NCBI GenBank assembly: GCA_016709225.1
Contig: JADJEE010000012.1
Location: 124,001 to 188,000, forward strand
DNA: 64,000 bases
Direction: 5' to 3'
Source of the DNA: Deltaproteobacteria bacterium
GTDB taxonomy: Bacteria > Myxococcota_A > Polyangia > Nannocystales > Nannocystaceae
Below are positions 47,995 through 56,536 of the stretch, in pieces (the stretch's first letter is position 1; every line of letters begins with the position of its first letter). Position numbers and translations under genes: made by a program. The notes under the pieces are model-generated. The model made no database searches and was not told the DNA's origin. It saw only the letters and a program-made list of their open reading frames with translations.

Positions 47995-48621
47995 GTGGCC
48001 CGCCTTCGCCTGCTCCACTGCGCCCTCGCATGCCTCTTCGCAGCCGTCGCGCCCGCGTGCGTGAACAAGTCCGATGTACCGGACGCCAGCTGCCCCGACG
48101 CGCCGGGCTGCGCCACGACGTCGGGGCCCGGCGACGGCAGCACCGGCGGCGAGGCCAGCACCGGCGCGACCGCGACCTCGGCGACCTCCTCGCCCACCAC
48201 CACCACCAGCGCCACCACCAGCGCCACCACCACGACGAGCGAGGGCTCGAGCGGATCCACCGGCGACGGCTCGGACGCGACGGGCGAGGGTTCGTCGAGC
48301 ACCGGCGCACCACCGGACAACACCTACGCGCCGTGCCAGTCGGACGACGAGTGCACCACGGGCGTGTGCTACGCGGGCTTCTGCACCATCGTCTGCTGGA
48401 CGCAGGTCGATGGTGAGATCGAGTGCCCACCGCCACCGGGCGATGCAGTCGGTGTCACCGTCACCTGCGATCGCATCGGCACGCCGAAGGGGCCCGCCTG
48501 CAAGGGCTGCTTCGACTGCGGGCAGTACTGCATCCCGAGCTGCACCGCCGACTCGACGTGTCCCGGCGGCGGGGCCTGCATCGACGCCGCGTGCTCACCC
48601 GGCGGCGCCCACTGCGGCTGA
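47995..48621 (+). CDS. Ser/Thr-rich, Cys-rich lipoprotein
   Basis: A 208-residue surface lipoprotein. The signal peptide ends AVAPAC. The next 70 or so residues are a low-complexity Thr/Ser/Gly/Ala spacer (for example TSATTSATTTTSEGSSGS). The C-terminal 100 residues hold about 18 Cys in CxxDxDC-type modules (CQSDDECTTGVCYAGFC, CTADSTCPGGGAC), as in other myxobacterial lipoproteins, probably disulfide-bonded. No enzymatic motif. GTG 47995 is the only start that precedes the signal peptide. It converges on the SDR gene with 15 bp between the stops. It is not obviously part of the preceding operon, as a 48-bp gap follows the last paralogue. Confidence 0.82.
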   Translation: MARLRLLHCALACLFAAVAPACVNKSDVPDASCPDAPGCATTSGPGDGSTGGEASTGATATSATSSPTTTTSATTSATTTTSEGSSGSTGDGSDATGEGSSSTGAPPDNTYAPCQSDDECTTGVCYAGFCTIVCWTQVDGEIECPPPPGDAVGVTVTCDRIGTPKGPACKGCFDCGQYCIPSCTADSTCPGGGACIDAACSPGGAHCG

Positions 48622-48636
48622 GCTGGGTCGCGACGC

Positions 48637-49452
48637 TCACAGGCGTCGCACGAGCCACTCGAACGCGCGCGTCGGCAGCAGCCACTGCAGCGTCGTGGCG
48701 AGGTGGGCATCGACGCCCACGAGGTAGCGCGGACGCGGCCGGGCCGCGAACAATGCATGCATCACCGCCGTGGCCACGCGATCGGGCGTCATCGGCCGCG
48801 CGGTCGCGCGTCGATAGGTCGCTTGCGCCCGCGCGAGGCCGGCGGCGTACGCGGTCTCCGTGGCCGGCAGGGCCGCGAGCGCATCGACGTAGAGCTGCTC
48901 GCCGGCGGGCAGCATCGGTGTGTCGACCACGCCGGGCTCGACCAGGCTCACGTGGATCCCAAATGGTCGCAGCTCGTGGCGCAACGCGCCGGTGAGACCA
49001 ACCAGCGCGAACTTCGAGGCGCCATACGCCCCCAACCACGGCGTCGCGACACGACCGCCGACCGAGCCCACCGCGACGATGCGGCCGTGACCGCGACGCA
49101 GCGCCGGCAGGCACGCCTGCGCGAGCGCGACCAGAGCCACCGCGTGCAGCTCGAACGACGCTCGCAGCTGCGACAGCGGCACGTGCTCGAGCGGACCCAA
49201 GGTCGGCTGCCCCGCGCAGTGCACCACGCCGCCGAGTCCTGCGGGCCCGACGTGTTCGGCGATCGCCGCGCGCACGAGCGCGACCAAGTCATCGGCGCGG
49301 AGGTCGACGACGACCGGTACCACCGCGGCACTCGCCGGCATCGCGTCGTCGCGGCGCACGATCGCAATCACGCGATGGCCGGCGGCCTGCAACCGCCGGC
49401 TCACGCTCGCGCCGATGCCACTGCTGGCACCGGTGACGACGACGTCGCTCAC
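48637..49452 (-). CDS. short-chain dehydrogenase/reductase coupled to tssH
   Basis: A 271-residue SDR. The NAD(P) motif is VVVTGASSGIGASVSRRL at the N-terminus. The catalytic Ser is in VAVGSVGGR and the Tyr/Lys in YGASKFALVG, with VEPGVVDTPM after it, as in classical SDRs. The Arg after the nucleotide loop (VRRDD) suggests NADP(H). The GTG start overlaps the tssH stop by 4 bp (GTGA, 49449-49452), so it is translated with the T6SS ATPase as the last gene of the minus-strand T6SS operon. An SDR is not a T6SS core part. It could be a passenger, or it could serve an effector or lipid modification. Confidence 0.88.
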   Translation of the reverse strand: MSDVVVTGASSGIGASVSRRLQAAGHRVIAIVRRDDAMPASAAVVPVVVDLRADDLVALVRAAIAEHVGPAGLGGVVHCAGQPTLGPLEHVPLSQLRASFELHAVALVALAQACLPALRRGHGRIVAVGSVGGRVATPWLGAYGASKFALVGLTGALRHELRPFGIHVSLVEPGVVDTPMLPAGEQLYVDALAALPATETAYAAGLARAQATYRRATARPMTPDRVATAVMHALFAARPRPRYLVGVDAHLATTLQWLLPTRAFEWLVRRL

Positions 49453-52061
49453 GTCGCGTAGTCGAAGCGCCAAGCGCCGCCGAAGCCGATGCCGATCGAC
49501 AGCTTGGGCGGCACGGCGCCCTGGGCCATCTGCTCGAGTAGGCTCCGCGCGAGGTTCGGCATCAACGAGCCGCGCAGCGCGTGGTCGAGCGCGCGGGCGC
49601 CGGTCTCGGACTCGGTGCAACGCCCGACCAGCTCGGTGATGAGCGAGTCCTCGAAGGTCACTTCGGTACCGTGGGCGCCGCGGATGCGCTTGCCGAGGCT
49701 GGCGAGCTTGAGCTTCGCGATGTCGGCGAGGATCTCGGGGTCCATCGGCCGATACGGCACCATCGTCATGCGAGCCAGCAACGCCGGCTTGAAGTGCTTG
49801 CTCAGGATCGGTCGGATCGCGGTCGCGACCTCCTCCGGCGACGGCTTGGCGCCGTTCTCGTGCAGCTTCATGATCGCGTCGGTCGCGAGGTTGCTGGTCA
49901 GGATCACGACCGTGTTGCGGAAGTTGACGACGCGACCTTCGCCATCCGACAGCATGCCCTTGTCGAACACCTGGTAGAAGAGGTTCATCACCTCGAGGTC
50001 GGCCTTCTCGCACTCGTCGAGCAGCACCACGCTGTAGGGCTTCTGCCGCACCGCCTCGGTGAGCATGCCGCCCTCGCCGTAGCCGACGTAGCCGGGCGGC
50101 GAGCCGATCAAGCGGCTCACGGTGTGCTTCTCCTGGAACTCCGACATGTTGATGGTCGTCATCGACCGCTCGCCGCCGTAGAGCAGGTCGGCGAGCGCGA
50201 GCGCGGTCTCGGTCTTGCCGACGCCCGACGGCCCCACGAACAGCATCACCGCGATCGGTGTCTCGGGGTTGCGCACGCCGGCGTGCGACATGCGGATGGC
50301 CTCGGCGACCGCCTTGGTGGCGTGGTTCTGGCCCTTGATGCGCGCCTCGAGGTTCGACTCCAGCTCCAGCACGACCTCGATCGAGCCGGCCTTCATCTTG
50401 CCGACCGGGATGCCGGTCCAGTCCGCGACGACCTGGCCGATCGAGTCGCGATCGACCTCGGCGTGGACCAGCGGGGTCTCGCCGCAGACCTCGGCCAGCG
50501 ACGCGCGCGCGGCCTCGACCGCCGACACCCGCTCCGCGCGGTTGTTGTCCTCGGCCTCGCGCAGCTGCGTGAGCGCGTGCTTGAGCCGCGCAATGGCGTC
50601 CTTCTCGGCGGCGAGCTTCTGCTCGAGCTGGCCCATCTCGGCCTGGATCTGCTCGATGCGGGCCTGCAGCTCGGCGGGCTTGCCGTCGTCCTTGGCGGCC
50701 GCGTCGTCGATGTCGCGTCGCCGCGCAGTCAGCTCGCGCTCGACGCTGGCGAGCTCGGAGCGCAGCTGCGTCAGCTGGGCCGGCGGTGCATCCTGCTCGA
50801 TGCGCACCCGCGCAGCCGCGGTGTCGAGCAGGTCGACCGCCTTGTCGGGCAGCTGCCGACCGGTGATGTAGCGCTCCGAGAGCTCGACCGCGGCGATGAC
50901 TGCGTCGTCGCGCACGATGACGTCGTGGGCGTTCTCGTAGGTGTGCCGCAGGCCGCGGAGCATCAAGACCGCGTCGGCGACGGTCGGCTGGTCGACCTTC
51001 ACCGGCTGGAAGCGACGCTCGAGCGCGGCGTCCTTCTCGAAGTACTTCTTGTACTCGGACCAGGTGGTCGCCGCGATCGTTCGCATCTCACCGCGCGCCA
51101 GCGCGGGCTTGAGCAGATTTGGAATCTCGTTGCCGTCGGCGCCCTGGCCGATCAGCGTGTGGGCCTCGTCGATGAACACGATGATCGGCGTCGGCGAGCC
51201 CTTCACCTCCGCGATGACCTTCTTGAGGCGGTTCTCCAGCTCGCCGCGTACGCCGGCGCCGGCCTTGAGCAGGCCCATGTCGAGCCCGAGCAGCTCGACC
51301 TGCTGCAGCTCGGCCGGGACCTCCTTGGCCACGATGGCGCGCGCGAGGCCCTCGACCAGCGCGGTCTTGCCGACGCCGGGCTCGCCCACGATGATGGGGT
51401 TGTTCTTGCGACGGCGCGCGAGGATGTCGATGACCTGCCGGATCTCGGCGTCGCGCCCGAAGATCGGATCGATCTCGCCTTTGCGGGCCTTGTCGGTGAA
51501 CGAGATCGTGAAGCGATCCAGCGCCTCGCGCCCCGGCGCCCCGGCGGCCCGTGGCGCGCCCGGCTCACCGCTGGCCTGGGGCACCTCGAGCGCCTCCTTG
51601 GTGCCGGCGATGATCTCGACCAACCCCTTCTTGAGCTCGTTCTCGTCGATCGCCTCGAGGTCGGCGAAGCTCTCGGTGGTGTAGCGGCCGACGTGGGCCA
51701 CGAACTCGAGCAGCAGATCGGCCGAGCGCAGCTGCACCGCGTTGCGCTCGAGCGAGGCGCTCACCCACGCGTTCTCGAACCACGTGAAGAGCGTCTCGGC
51801 GAACATCGGGCGGCCGGCGTTGCCGGTGCGGAGCTTCTGCAGCGAGCGCTCGACCGCGGCGGCGATGCGCAGCCGGTCCTTGCGGAAGTGGTGCAGGATC
51901 GCCGCGGCGTCGCCGTCCTCGACCAGCAGCAGCCCGTGCAGCATGTGGTCGGGCGTGATCTCGTAGTAGCGGCCCGCGGCCGCGCGCTCGACCACGCCCT
52001 CGAGCGCGCGCGTGCAGGTGGGGTTGAGACGACGGACGAGAGCTTTGGGTTCGACGCGCAT
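49449..52061 (-). CDS. tssH: T6SS sheath-recycling AAA+ ATPase ClpV
   Basis: TssH/ClpV unfolds the contracted TssB/TssC sheath so it can be reused. The 870-residue protein has an N-terminal Clp_N-like domain (about 1-160, with a variable Ala/Pro linker), first AAA+ module with GEPGVGKTA (Walker A) and VFIDEAHTL (Walker B), a coiled-coil middle domain (about 405-525), and a second AAA+ module with GPSGVGKTE and VVLLDECEKA. The C-terminal D2 small domain ends PKLSIGIGFGGAWRFDY. Clear family relatives are ClpB, but the T6SS neighbourhood decides for ClpV. It starts 10 bp after tssG and overlaps the SDR gene. Confidence 0.95.
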   Translation of the reverse strand: MRVEPKALVRRLNPTCTRALEGVVERAAAGRYYEITPDHMLHGLLLVEDGDAAAILHHFRKDRLRIAAAVERSLQKLRTGNAGRPMFAETLFTWFENAWVSASLERNAVQLRSADLLLEFVAHVGRYTTESFADLEAIDENELKKGLVEIIAGTKEALEVPQASGEPGAPRAAGAPGREALDRFTISFTDKARKGEIDPIFGRDAEIRQVIDILARRRKNNPIIVGEPGVGKTALVEGLARAIVAKEVPAELQQVELLGLDMGLLKAGAGVRGELENRLKKVIAEVKGSPTPIIVFIDEAHTLIGQGADGNEIPNLLKPALARGEMRTIAATTWSEYKKYFEKDAALERRFQPVKVDQPTVADAVLMLRGLRHTYENAHDVIVRDDAVIAAVELSERYITGRQLPDKAVDLLDTAAARVRIEQDAPPAQLTQLRSELASVERELTARRRDIDDAAAKDDGKPAELQARIEQIQAEMGQLEQKLAAEKDAIARLKHALTQLREAEDNNRAERVSAVEAARASLAEVCGETPLVHAEVDRDSIGQVVADWTGIPVGKMKAGSIEVVLELESNLEARIKGQNHATKAVAEAIRMSHAGVRNPETPIAVMLFVGPSGVGKTETALALADLLYGGERSMTTINMSEFQEKHTVSRLIGSPPGYVGYGEGGMLTEAVRQKPYSVVLLDECEKADLEVMNLFYQVFDKGMLSDGEGRVVNFRNTVVILTSNLATDAIMKLHENGAKPSPEEVATAIRPILSKHFKPALLARMTMVPYRPMDPEILADIAKLKLASLGKRIRGAHGTEVTFEDSLITELVGRCTESETGARALDHALRGSLMPNLARSLLEQMAQGAVPPKLSIGIGFGGAWRFDYAT

Positions 52062-52071
52062 GGGGACCTCG

Positions 52072-53193
52072 CTACGGGGACTCGATCGGTTCGGAGGGTT
52101 GCTTGGAAGTCAGCGGCATCGGCACGCGCAGGTGGGTGCGACTCTTCGCGCCCTGTCGCGACGACAGCCAGGAATCGATGCCCACGCGCTGGCCCGAGGC
52201 CACGCCGAGGCGAAACGGCGGGCGCGCGTGCTCGGCGAGCACCAGATCGAGCTCGAACTCGATCGGCTCGGGCGCCATCAGCCCGAGCAACTCGCGGATG
52301 ACCGGGTACATGTCACCGTCGACGAGGAAGCGGCGGAAGTTCTCCTGCAGCGGGCCGATCCGCACCACCGCCTTGCCGGCGCGATCGAAGCACTGCACGC
52401 CCAGCACCGAGCTGTGGCCGAGCCGCGAGTTGAGCACGCCGAGCGTGGTGCGCTGCTCGGGGTCGATCGGCGACCAGCCGCCGGCGAACTGCACCATCTC
52501 GACGACGGCGTCACCCAGCGCCTCGCTGCAAACGTCCTGCAGCGCACGCTCGATGACGTGCGCAGAGCGCACGCGCGAGGCCAGCAGCGGCGCGATGCGA
52601 GCCATCCGCCACAGCGGCACGTGCTTGGTGCGTCGCCCGGAGAACGCATCGAGCCCCGCGAGCGCGAGCATGCGCATGGTCCACGCGTCGCCGCAGTCGG
52701 TGGTGAACTCGCGCGGCACGTCGAACTTGATGCCGATGCGGTAGACCAGGCTGAGCAGCCGGTGGTGGAACAGATCGAGGAAGTCGCGGCGCAGCGCGCC
52801 GGACTCCTGCGCCTGCAGCAGCTCCTCGGACATGAACAGCGGCATCGGTGACGCCGAGCCGGTCAGTCCCAGGAAGCTGGTCGTCACGTGGTAGCGGTGG
52901 CGGCGCTTCTCGAGCGCCTGGTGGGGGCCGCGCGGCACCTCGACGTACTCGACGCCGGTGATGTCGCCGCTCGAGAACGCCAGCGAGGGGTCGTGGCGAA
53001 AACGGATCGACTCGCCGTCGGGCGGGCCGTCGCCACCGATGCGCACCGCATTGGGCGTGGCGCGCTCGAGCATGCCGACCGCCACGAAGAAGTCGTAGGT
53101 CGACGCCTGCGTCAGCACGCGCTCCCGCAGCCCGCGCTCGGTCTCCTGATCGAGCCCGCCGGCGTCGCGGCCCACGCCCGCCGACGCGTTCAT
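52072..53193 (-). CDS. tssG: T6SS baseplate protein TssG
   Basis: A 373-residue baseplate component that joins TssF and TssK in the wedge around the spike. Family landmarks are the early IRFRHDPSLAFSSGDI, the central VTTSFLGLTGSASPMP (TssG's conserved FLGLTG), EELLQAQESGALRRDFLDLFHHRLLSLVYR, and a C-terminal beta region ending RVGIDSWL. ATG 53193 overlaps the tssF stop by 4 bp; an upstream ATG would enter tssF frame-shifted sequence. The order hcp-E-F-G-H is the usual one. Confidence 0.93.
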   Translation of the reverse strand: MNASAGVGRDAGGLDQETERGLRERVLTQASTYDFFVAVGMLERATPNAVRIGGDGPPDGESIRFRHDPSLAFSSGDITGVEYVEVPRGPHQALEKRRHRYHVTTSFLGLTGSASPMPLFMSEELLQAQESGALRRDFLDLFHHRLLSLVYRIGIKFDVPREFTTDCGDAWTMRMLALAGLDAFSGRRTKHVPLWRMARIAPLLASRVRSAHVIERALQDVCSEALGDAVVEMVQFAGGWSPIDPEQRTTLGVLNSRLGHSSVLGVQCFDRAGKAVVRIGPLQENFRRFLVDGDMYPVIRELLGLMAPEPIEFELDLVLAEHARPPFRLGVASGQRVGIDSWLSSRQGAKSRTHLRVPMPLTSKQPSEPIESP

Positions 53194-54935
53194 ACGATGT
53201 GCTGCCGCCCGCTGCGCGCCGGCCACCCGAACTCCACCTTCGACGGGTGCAGCTGCAGGTGTTGCTCGGTCAAGGAGTTGAGCGCGACGTGGGCCGCATA
53301 GAGCTCGTCGAGCACGCAGCCGAACACGAACGCCTCGCCGACGGTGCCCGCGCGGGCCTCGTCGATCTCGATGTTCACCCGCGTGCCGCGAACCGGAGCG
53401 CCCTGCAGCATGCGCGTGATGGCCTCGGCGCTGACCTTGCGCAGCGACTCGATCTTGAGCTCGTTGGCGCGACCGGCCGTCGCGCTCACCTCGCGCTGGA
53501 AGTTGTAGAGCGCCAGCAGGGCCCGCAGCACCCCGACGTCGGCCAGCGACGAGCGCGACAGGCCCATGTGCGAGAGCAGCCGCCAGTGCAGCTCGTTGCC
53601 GAGCGCGGGGCGGGCCGGCACCGTCACCGGCGCGATGTTGCGAAACGGCGCCGGCGAGGCCACGCCGCGCGGCGTGGTGCAGATCTCACCGAGCTGCAGC
53701 TCCGCGGGCAGATTGCGGTTGGTCGCGACCACGTCGATCGACAGCACCTCTTCGACCTCGAAGCTGTTGGTGCTGACGTTGCGTGGCGTCGCGATCGACA
53801 GGTACGTGTCGGTGGCGTCGTCGATGGGCGACGTCGTCGGACGCAGCACGTAGTAGGCCGCGTCACGCCCCTCGGTCGCGTGGGTGTAGGCGACGAACGG
53901 CGCGTACTGCTTGCGCTGGGCCTGGCCCTGGCGCACGCCGATGACCGACGTCACCTCGTAGATCTCCATGTGCGCGGGCTTGAGGCCCGACGCGCGCAGC
54001 AGCTGCTCGTAGACCCGGATGTCGCGCTTGATCGGATCGGCCGAGGTCTCGAACAGGTTGATGACGGGCGTGCAGAACAGCCGGAAGGTCTCGGTGGTCA
54101 GTCGCGCAGGCAGGGCCGGCGGGCGCTCGAAGGTCAGTGCGAGCTCGAAGCTGTCCTCGGTGAGCGTCAGCCGATCGAAGTTGCGGATGTCGACGAACAG
54201 GAACTTGCCGGGCAGCGCGAAGTACTCCTGCAGCACGCGATAGCCCGCGGGCGCGAAGCTGGGCCACGGCAGCATCGCCTCGCCCTCGCCGAAGCCGACC
54301 GGGACGATCGCATCGGCGCCCAGACCCACCGGCGCCGCGCTGCCGCACTTGAGCGCGGCGGCCTTGCAGTAGCGCCGCAGCCACAGGTACAGCGCGCATG
54401 TCAGCGACGGCTCGCCGTGCAGCATCAGCCGCACGCCCTCGCGGCGGCACACCACCTGGCGACCGGCCTCGGTGGTGTTGAAGCGCAGGCGGATGACCGG
54501 GCGGTGCGCTGCGGTCTCGTCGAGCGTCGCGTCGACCAGCTCCAGCGGCAGCAGATCGATGTCGGCGGTGGTGCGGAACTCGCAGGCGGTGCCCTGCAGC
54601 GGCTTGGCCGACACCCGTGTGCCGCGGGGCACCGTGGCCACCGCCCGCAGTGCCCGCAGCGGCGGTGTGTACTGGATGATCGACATCGACGGCACCGGGC
54701 GCAGGTAGTGCGGGAACACCAGCTGCGCGACGCCATGGATGATCGCCGGCACCGCGTCGTCGATGCGCTCGCGGATCCTCGCGGTCAGGAACGCGAAGCC
54801 CTCGAGCAGCCGCTCGACATCGGGATCGCTGCCCTTCTCCGCCAACAGGCCGGCGGTCGTGGGATGGACCAGCGCGAACTCGCGGCCCATCTCGCGCAGG
54901 TAGGCGAGCTCGCTCTCGTAGTGCTTGGATCCCAC
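53190..54935 (-). CDS. tssF: T6SS baseplate protein TssF
   Basis: A 581-residue TssF, the largest soluble baseplate wedge protein, which pairs with TssG. It begins with the family's YESELAYLREMGREFA and GSDPDVERLLEGFAFLTARI, continues with HYLRPVPSMSIIQ and a stretch of immunoglobulin-like beta modules, and keeps FALPGKFLFVDI in the centre. Length is normal (580-620). It lies 37 bp after tssE and overlaps tssG. Confidence 0.95.
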   Translation of the reverse strand: MGSKHYESELAYLREMGREFALVHPTTAGLLAEKGSDPDVERLLEGFAFLTARIRERIDDAVPAIIHGVAQLVFPHYLRPVPSMSIIQYTPPLRALRAVATVPRGTRVSAKPLQGTACEFRTTADIDLLPLELVDATLDETAAHRPVIRLRFNTTEAGRQVVCRREGVRLMLHGEPSLTCALYLWLRRYCKAAALKCGSAAPVGLGADAIVPVGFGEGEAMLPWPSFAPAGYRVLQEYFALPGKFLFVDIRNFDRLTLTEDSFELALTFERPPALPARLTTETFRLFCTPVINLFETSADPIKRDIRVYEQLLRASGLKPAHMEIYEVTSVIGVRQGQAQRKQYAPFVAYTHATEGRDAAYYVLRPTTSPIDDATDTYLSIATPRNVSTNSFEVEEVLSIDVVATNRNLPAELQLGEICTTPRGVASPAPFRNIAPVTVPARPALGNELHWRLLSHMGLSRSSLADVGVLRALLALYNFQREVSATAGRANELKIESLRKVSAEAITRMLQGAPVRGTRVNIEIDEARAGTVGEAFVFGCVLDELYAAHVALNSLTEQHLQLHPSKVEFGWPARSGRQHIV

Positions 54936-54972
54936 CGTGGACCGCGAGTGTACGTCGGCGGGCGCGGGCCCG

Positions 54973-55359
54973 TCACTCGACCTTGACGCGGCCCTGCGAG
55001 CTCACCTCGGTGCGCACGCGGACCACCCCTTGGTGGCGATCGCCGGCCAGCCGCGCCGCGATCTCGAAGACCAGGGTCAGCGGGTCTTCGCCCGGCACCT
55101 GCCGCACGCGAACGTTCTTGAGCCGCGGCTCGTACTCCGCCACGGTGGCGCGGATCGACTTCTCGAGCGCGAGCGCGGCGTTGGGGAAGGCGTGCACGAG
55201 GTCGGCGAGGTCGATGATGCCGAACTCGCTGGCGGTGTGGGAGTCGCCGATGCGGCTATTGAGGATCGCCCGCAGGTTGGCGAGGATCGACTGCACCTCG
55301 TCGATCGGACGCAGCGGGTCCGGGGATGACAGGCGCGAGAGGAGTCCTCGGGTGCTCAT
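54973..55359 (-). CDS. tssE: T6SS baseplate protein TssE (gp25-like)
   Basis: A 128-residue homologue of phage T4 gp25, which links the baseplate to the first sheath ring. It keeps the gp25 pattern: an N-terminal helix (VQSILANLRAILNSRIGD), FGIIDLADLVHAFPN in the middle, LEKSIRATVAEYEPRLKNVRV and a final beta-hairpin that normally augments the sheath handshake. It follows hcp after 136 bp, a gap that contains the strong hairpin at 55447-55472. Confidence 0.93.
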   Translation of the reverse strand: MSTRGLLSRLSSPDPLRPIDEVQSILANLRAILNSRIGDSHTASEFGIIDLADLVHAFPNAALALEKSIRATVAEYEPRLKNVRVRQVPGEDPLTLVFEIAARLAGDRHQGVVRVRTEVSSQGRVKVE

Positions 55360-55446
55360 CGGGGGCGAGGATCGCGGGCGAGGTGGCGCGACGTTGGGTC
55401 AGCGGAAGAGAGACGTCGCGGGAGGCCGGGGGCCCGAGACGCCGAT

Positions 55447-55472
55447 GCGCGCCGGGGTTACCCCCGACGCGC
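55447..55472 (-). terminator. strong hairpin between hcp and tssE
   Basis: An 11-bp stem (55447-55457 with 55462-55472, one mismatch) closed by a 4-nt loop lies 24 bp after the hcp stop on the minus strand. There is no T run, so it is more likely a partial terminator or a 3' stabiliser that lets hcp mRNA exceed the downstream tss genes, as is common after hcp. Confidence 0.55.
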
Positions 55473-55495
55473 AGCTACGGCAGAGCGCGATGCTC

Positions 55496-55987
55496 TTAGG
55501 TGTTCTCTTTCCAGTTGTCGTGGTGCGAGATGCCGCCGTTCATATACGTCCACGTGATGTTGTGGAACACGATGCCGATCTCCTCCAGCGGAGGCTCCGC
55601 CGACTTCGCCGGGTCGATGCAGTCCGGGGACACCATCTTGAAGAATGCGATGCGAGCATTCTTGAACTCGACGGTGAAGAACTGCTCGGTGGTGCCGTCA
55701 CCCGTCGGGTTGGGACGGAAGAACTTGAACGTTCCCTCGATGACCTCGTTGTTGCAGAGCGCCTTCGCCAGCAGCGGGGTCGACTTGTCGATCCGCTTGC
55801 GGAAGACGATCGGCTTGTAGGTCCGTCGACCCGTCGCCAGGCTCGAGCCCTTCTCGCGCGCGGTCTCCACCTCGCTCGACCAGTAGACGCACTCGATGCT
55901 GCCCTCGCGACCGAGGCTAGTCTGCGACGACTCGCCTTGGACATCCGCACCGTTCGCCTTCAGAAAGAGATGACTTGTCTCTGCCAT
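55496..55987 (-). CDS. hcp: Hcp, T6SS inner tube protein
   Basis: A 163-residue Hcp-family protein that stacks as hexameric rings to form the secreted tube. It shows the family's start (SHLFLKANGADVQGESSQ), IECVYWSSEVETAREKGS, the extended loop region with RRTYKPIVFRKRIDKSTPLL, and the closing segment with IVFHNITWTYMNGGISHHDNW. ATG 55987 is chosen because the next upstream start adds a non-family Arg-rich leader. The coding sequence is less GC-rich than its neighbours, consistent with high expression. A promoter-like pair lies directly upstream. Confidence 0.95.
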   Translation of the reverse strand: MAETSHLFLKANGADVQGESSQTSLGREGSIECVYWSSEVETAREKGSSLATGRRTYKPIVFRKRIDKSTPLLAKALCNNEVIEGTFKFFRPNPTGDGTTEQFFTVEFKNARIAFFKMVSPDCIDPAKSAEPPLEEIGIVFHNITWTYMNGGISHHDNWKENT

Positions 55988-55997
55988 GTTGCTTCGA

Positions 55998-56026
55998 ACC
56001 GTAGCAGCGCCCCGCGGGAGCGACAA
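55998..56026 (-). promoter_or_regulatory. candidate hcp promoter
   Basis: On the minus strand TTGTCG (56026-56021) and TACGGT (56003-55998) are separated by exactly 17 bp, ending 10 bp before the hcp ATG. The leader would be only a few nucleotides. No sigma-54-type -24/-12 element was found in this gap. Confidence 0.4.
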
Positions 56027-56536
56027 GATGCCCCGGGAGTGCAGGTCCGTGAATTAATCCCGAGCCTCTCGCCACCACGCACGCGTGGGAGTCGACGCGA
56101 GAATCCGTCACGGCGGCCGCACCACTGAAGGTCACGTCGCCGCCGTGATCAAAACTTCACCCGCGCGCCGCGACCAGCTGCCGCGGCGTCACACCTGCAC
56201 TCGCCGTGGCGAGGCTCGCCATCGGTCCGCCAACGGTGGTCACGGGTACATCGCGCGACCGCGACGACCACGGGTTCCACCGCGTGCCCGCGCGCGATCG
56301 ACGAGCCCCGCATGTCGCCGCGCCGTCACCCGCGACGAGCCCGGCCCGTGGCCGATCGGTCGCCCTCCCACCGCGTTCACCGTGGTCACGACCGCGCGCC
56401 GCTTGCAGGCCTCGACGCGCCCCCAAGGCCCCACGCGCGGGTGACCGCCGCGCGGGCCCCCGCCTCGGCGTCGCAGCCTTTGTCGCGCGAGGGCTTCCCG
56501 AAGACCCCGCGCACGCGTGATGATGCGCGCACCGCC
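56027..56536. other. divergent T6SS intergenic region
   Basis: Together with the hcp promoter this makes a 549-bp non-coding gap between the two T6SS arms. Both strands contain Arg-rich open frames that end or start arbitrarily and show no domain or codon bias. The left part has the least GC-rich bases of the region (around 56050-56155), where control sites are most likely. No operator, sRNA or terminator could be named. Confidence 0.45.

Noticed and set aside
56085..56444. Small plus- or minus-strand proteins in the gap between hcp and the FHA/CpaF gene
   Set aside because: Arg-rich translations, no ribosome binding site and no codon bias on either strand.
55988..56536. Sigma-54 promoter (GG-N10-GC) for the T6SS arms
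   Set aside because: Searched by eye on both strands; no TGGC-N8-TGC-type element was convincing. A sigma-70-like pair near hcp fits better.
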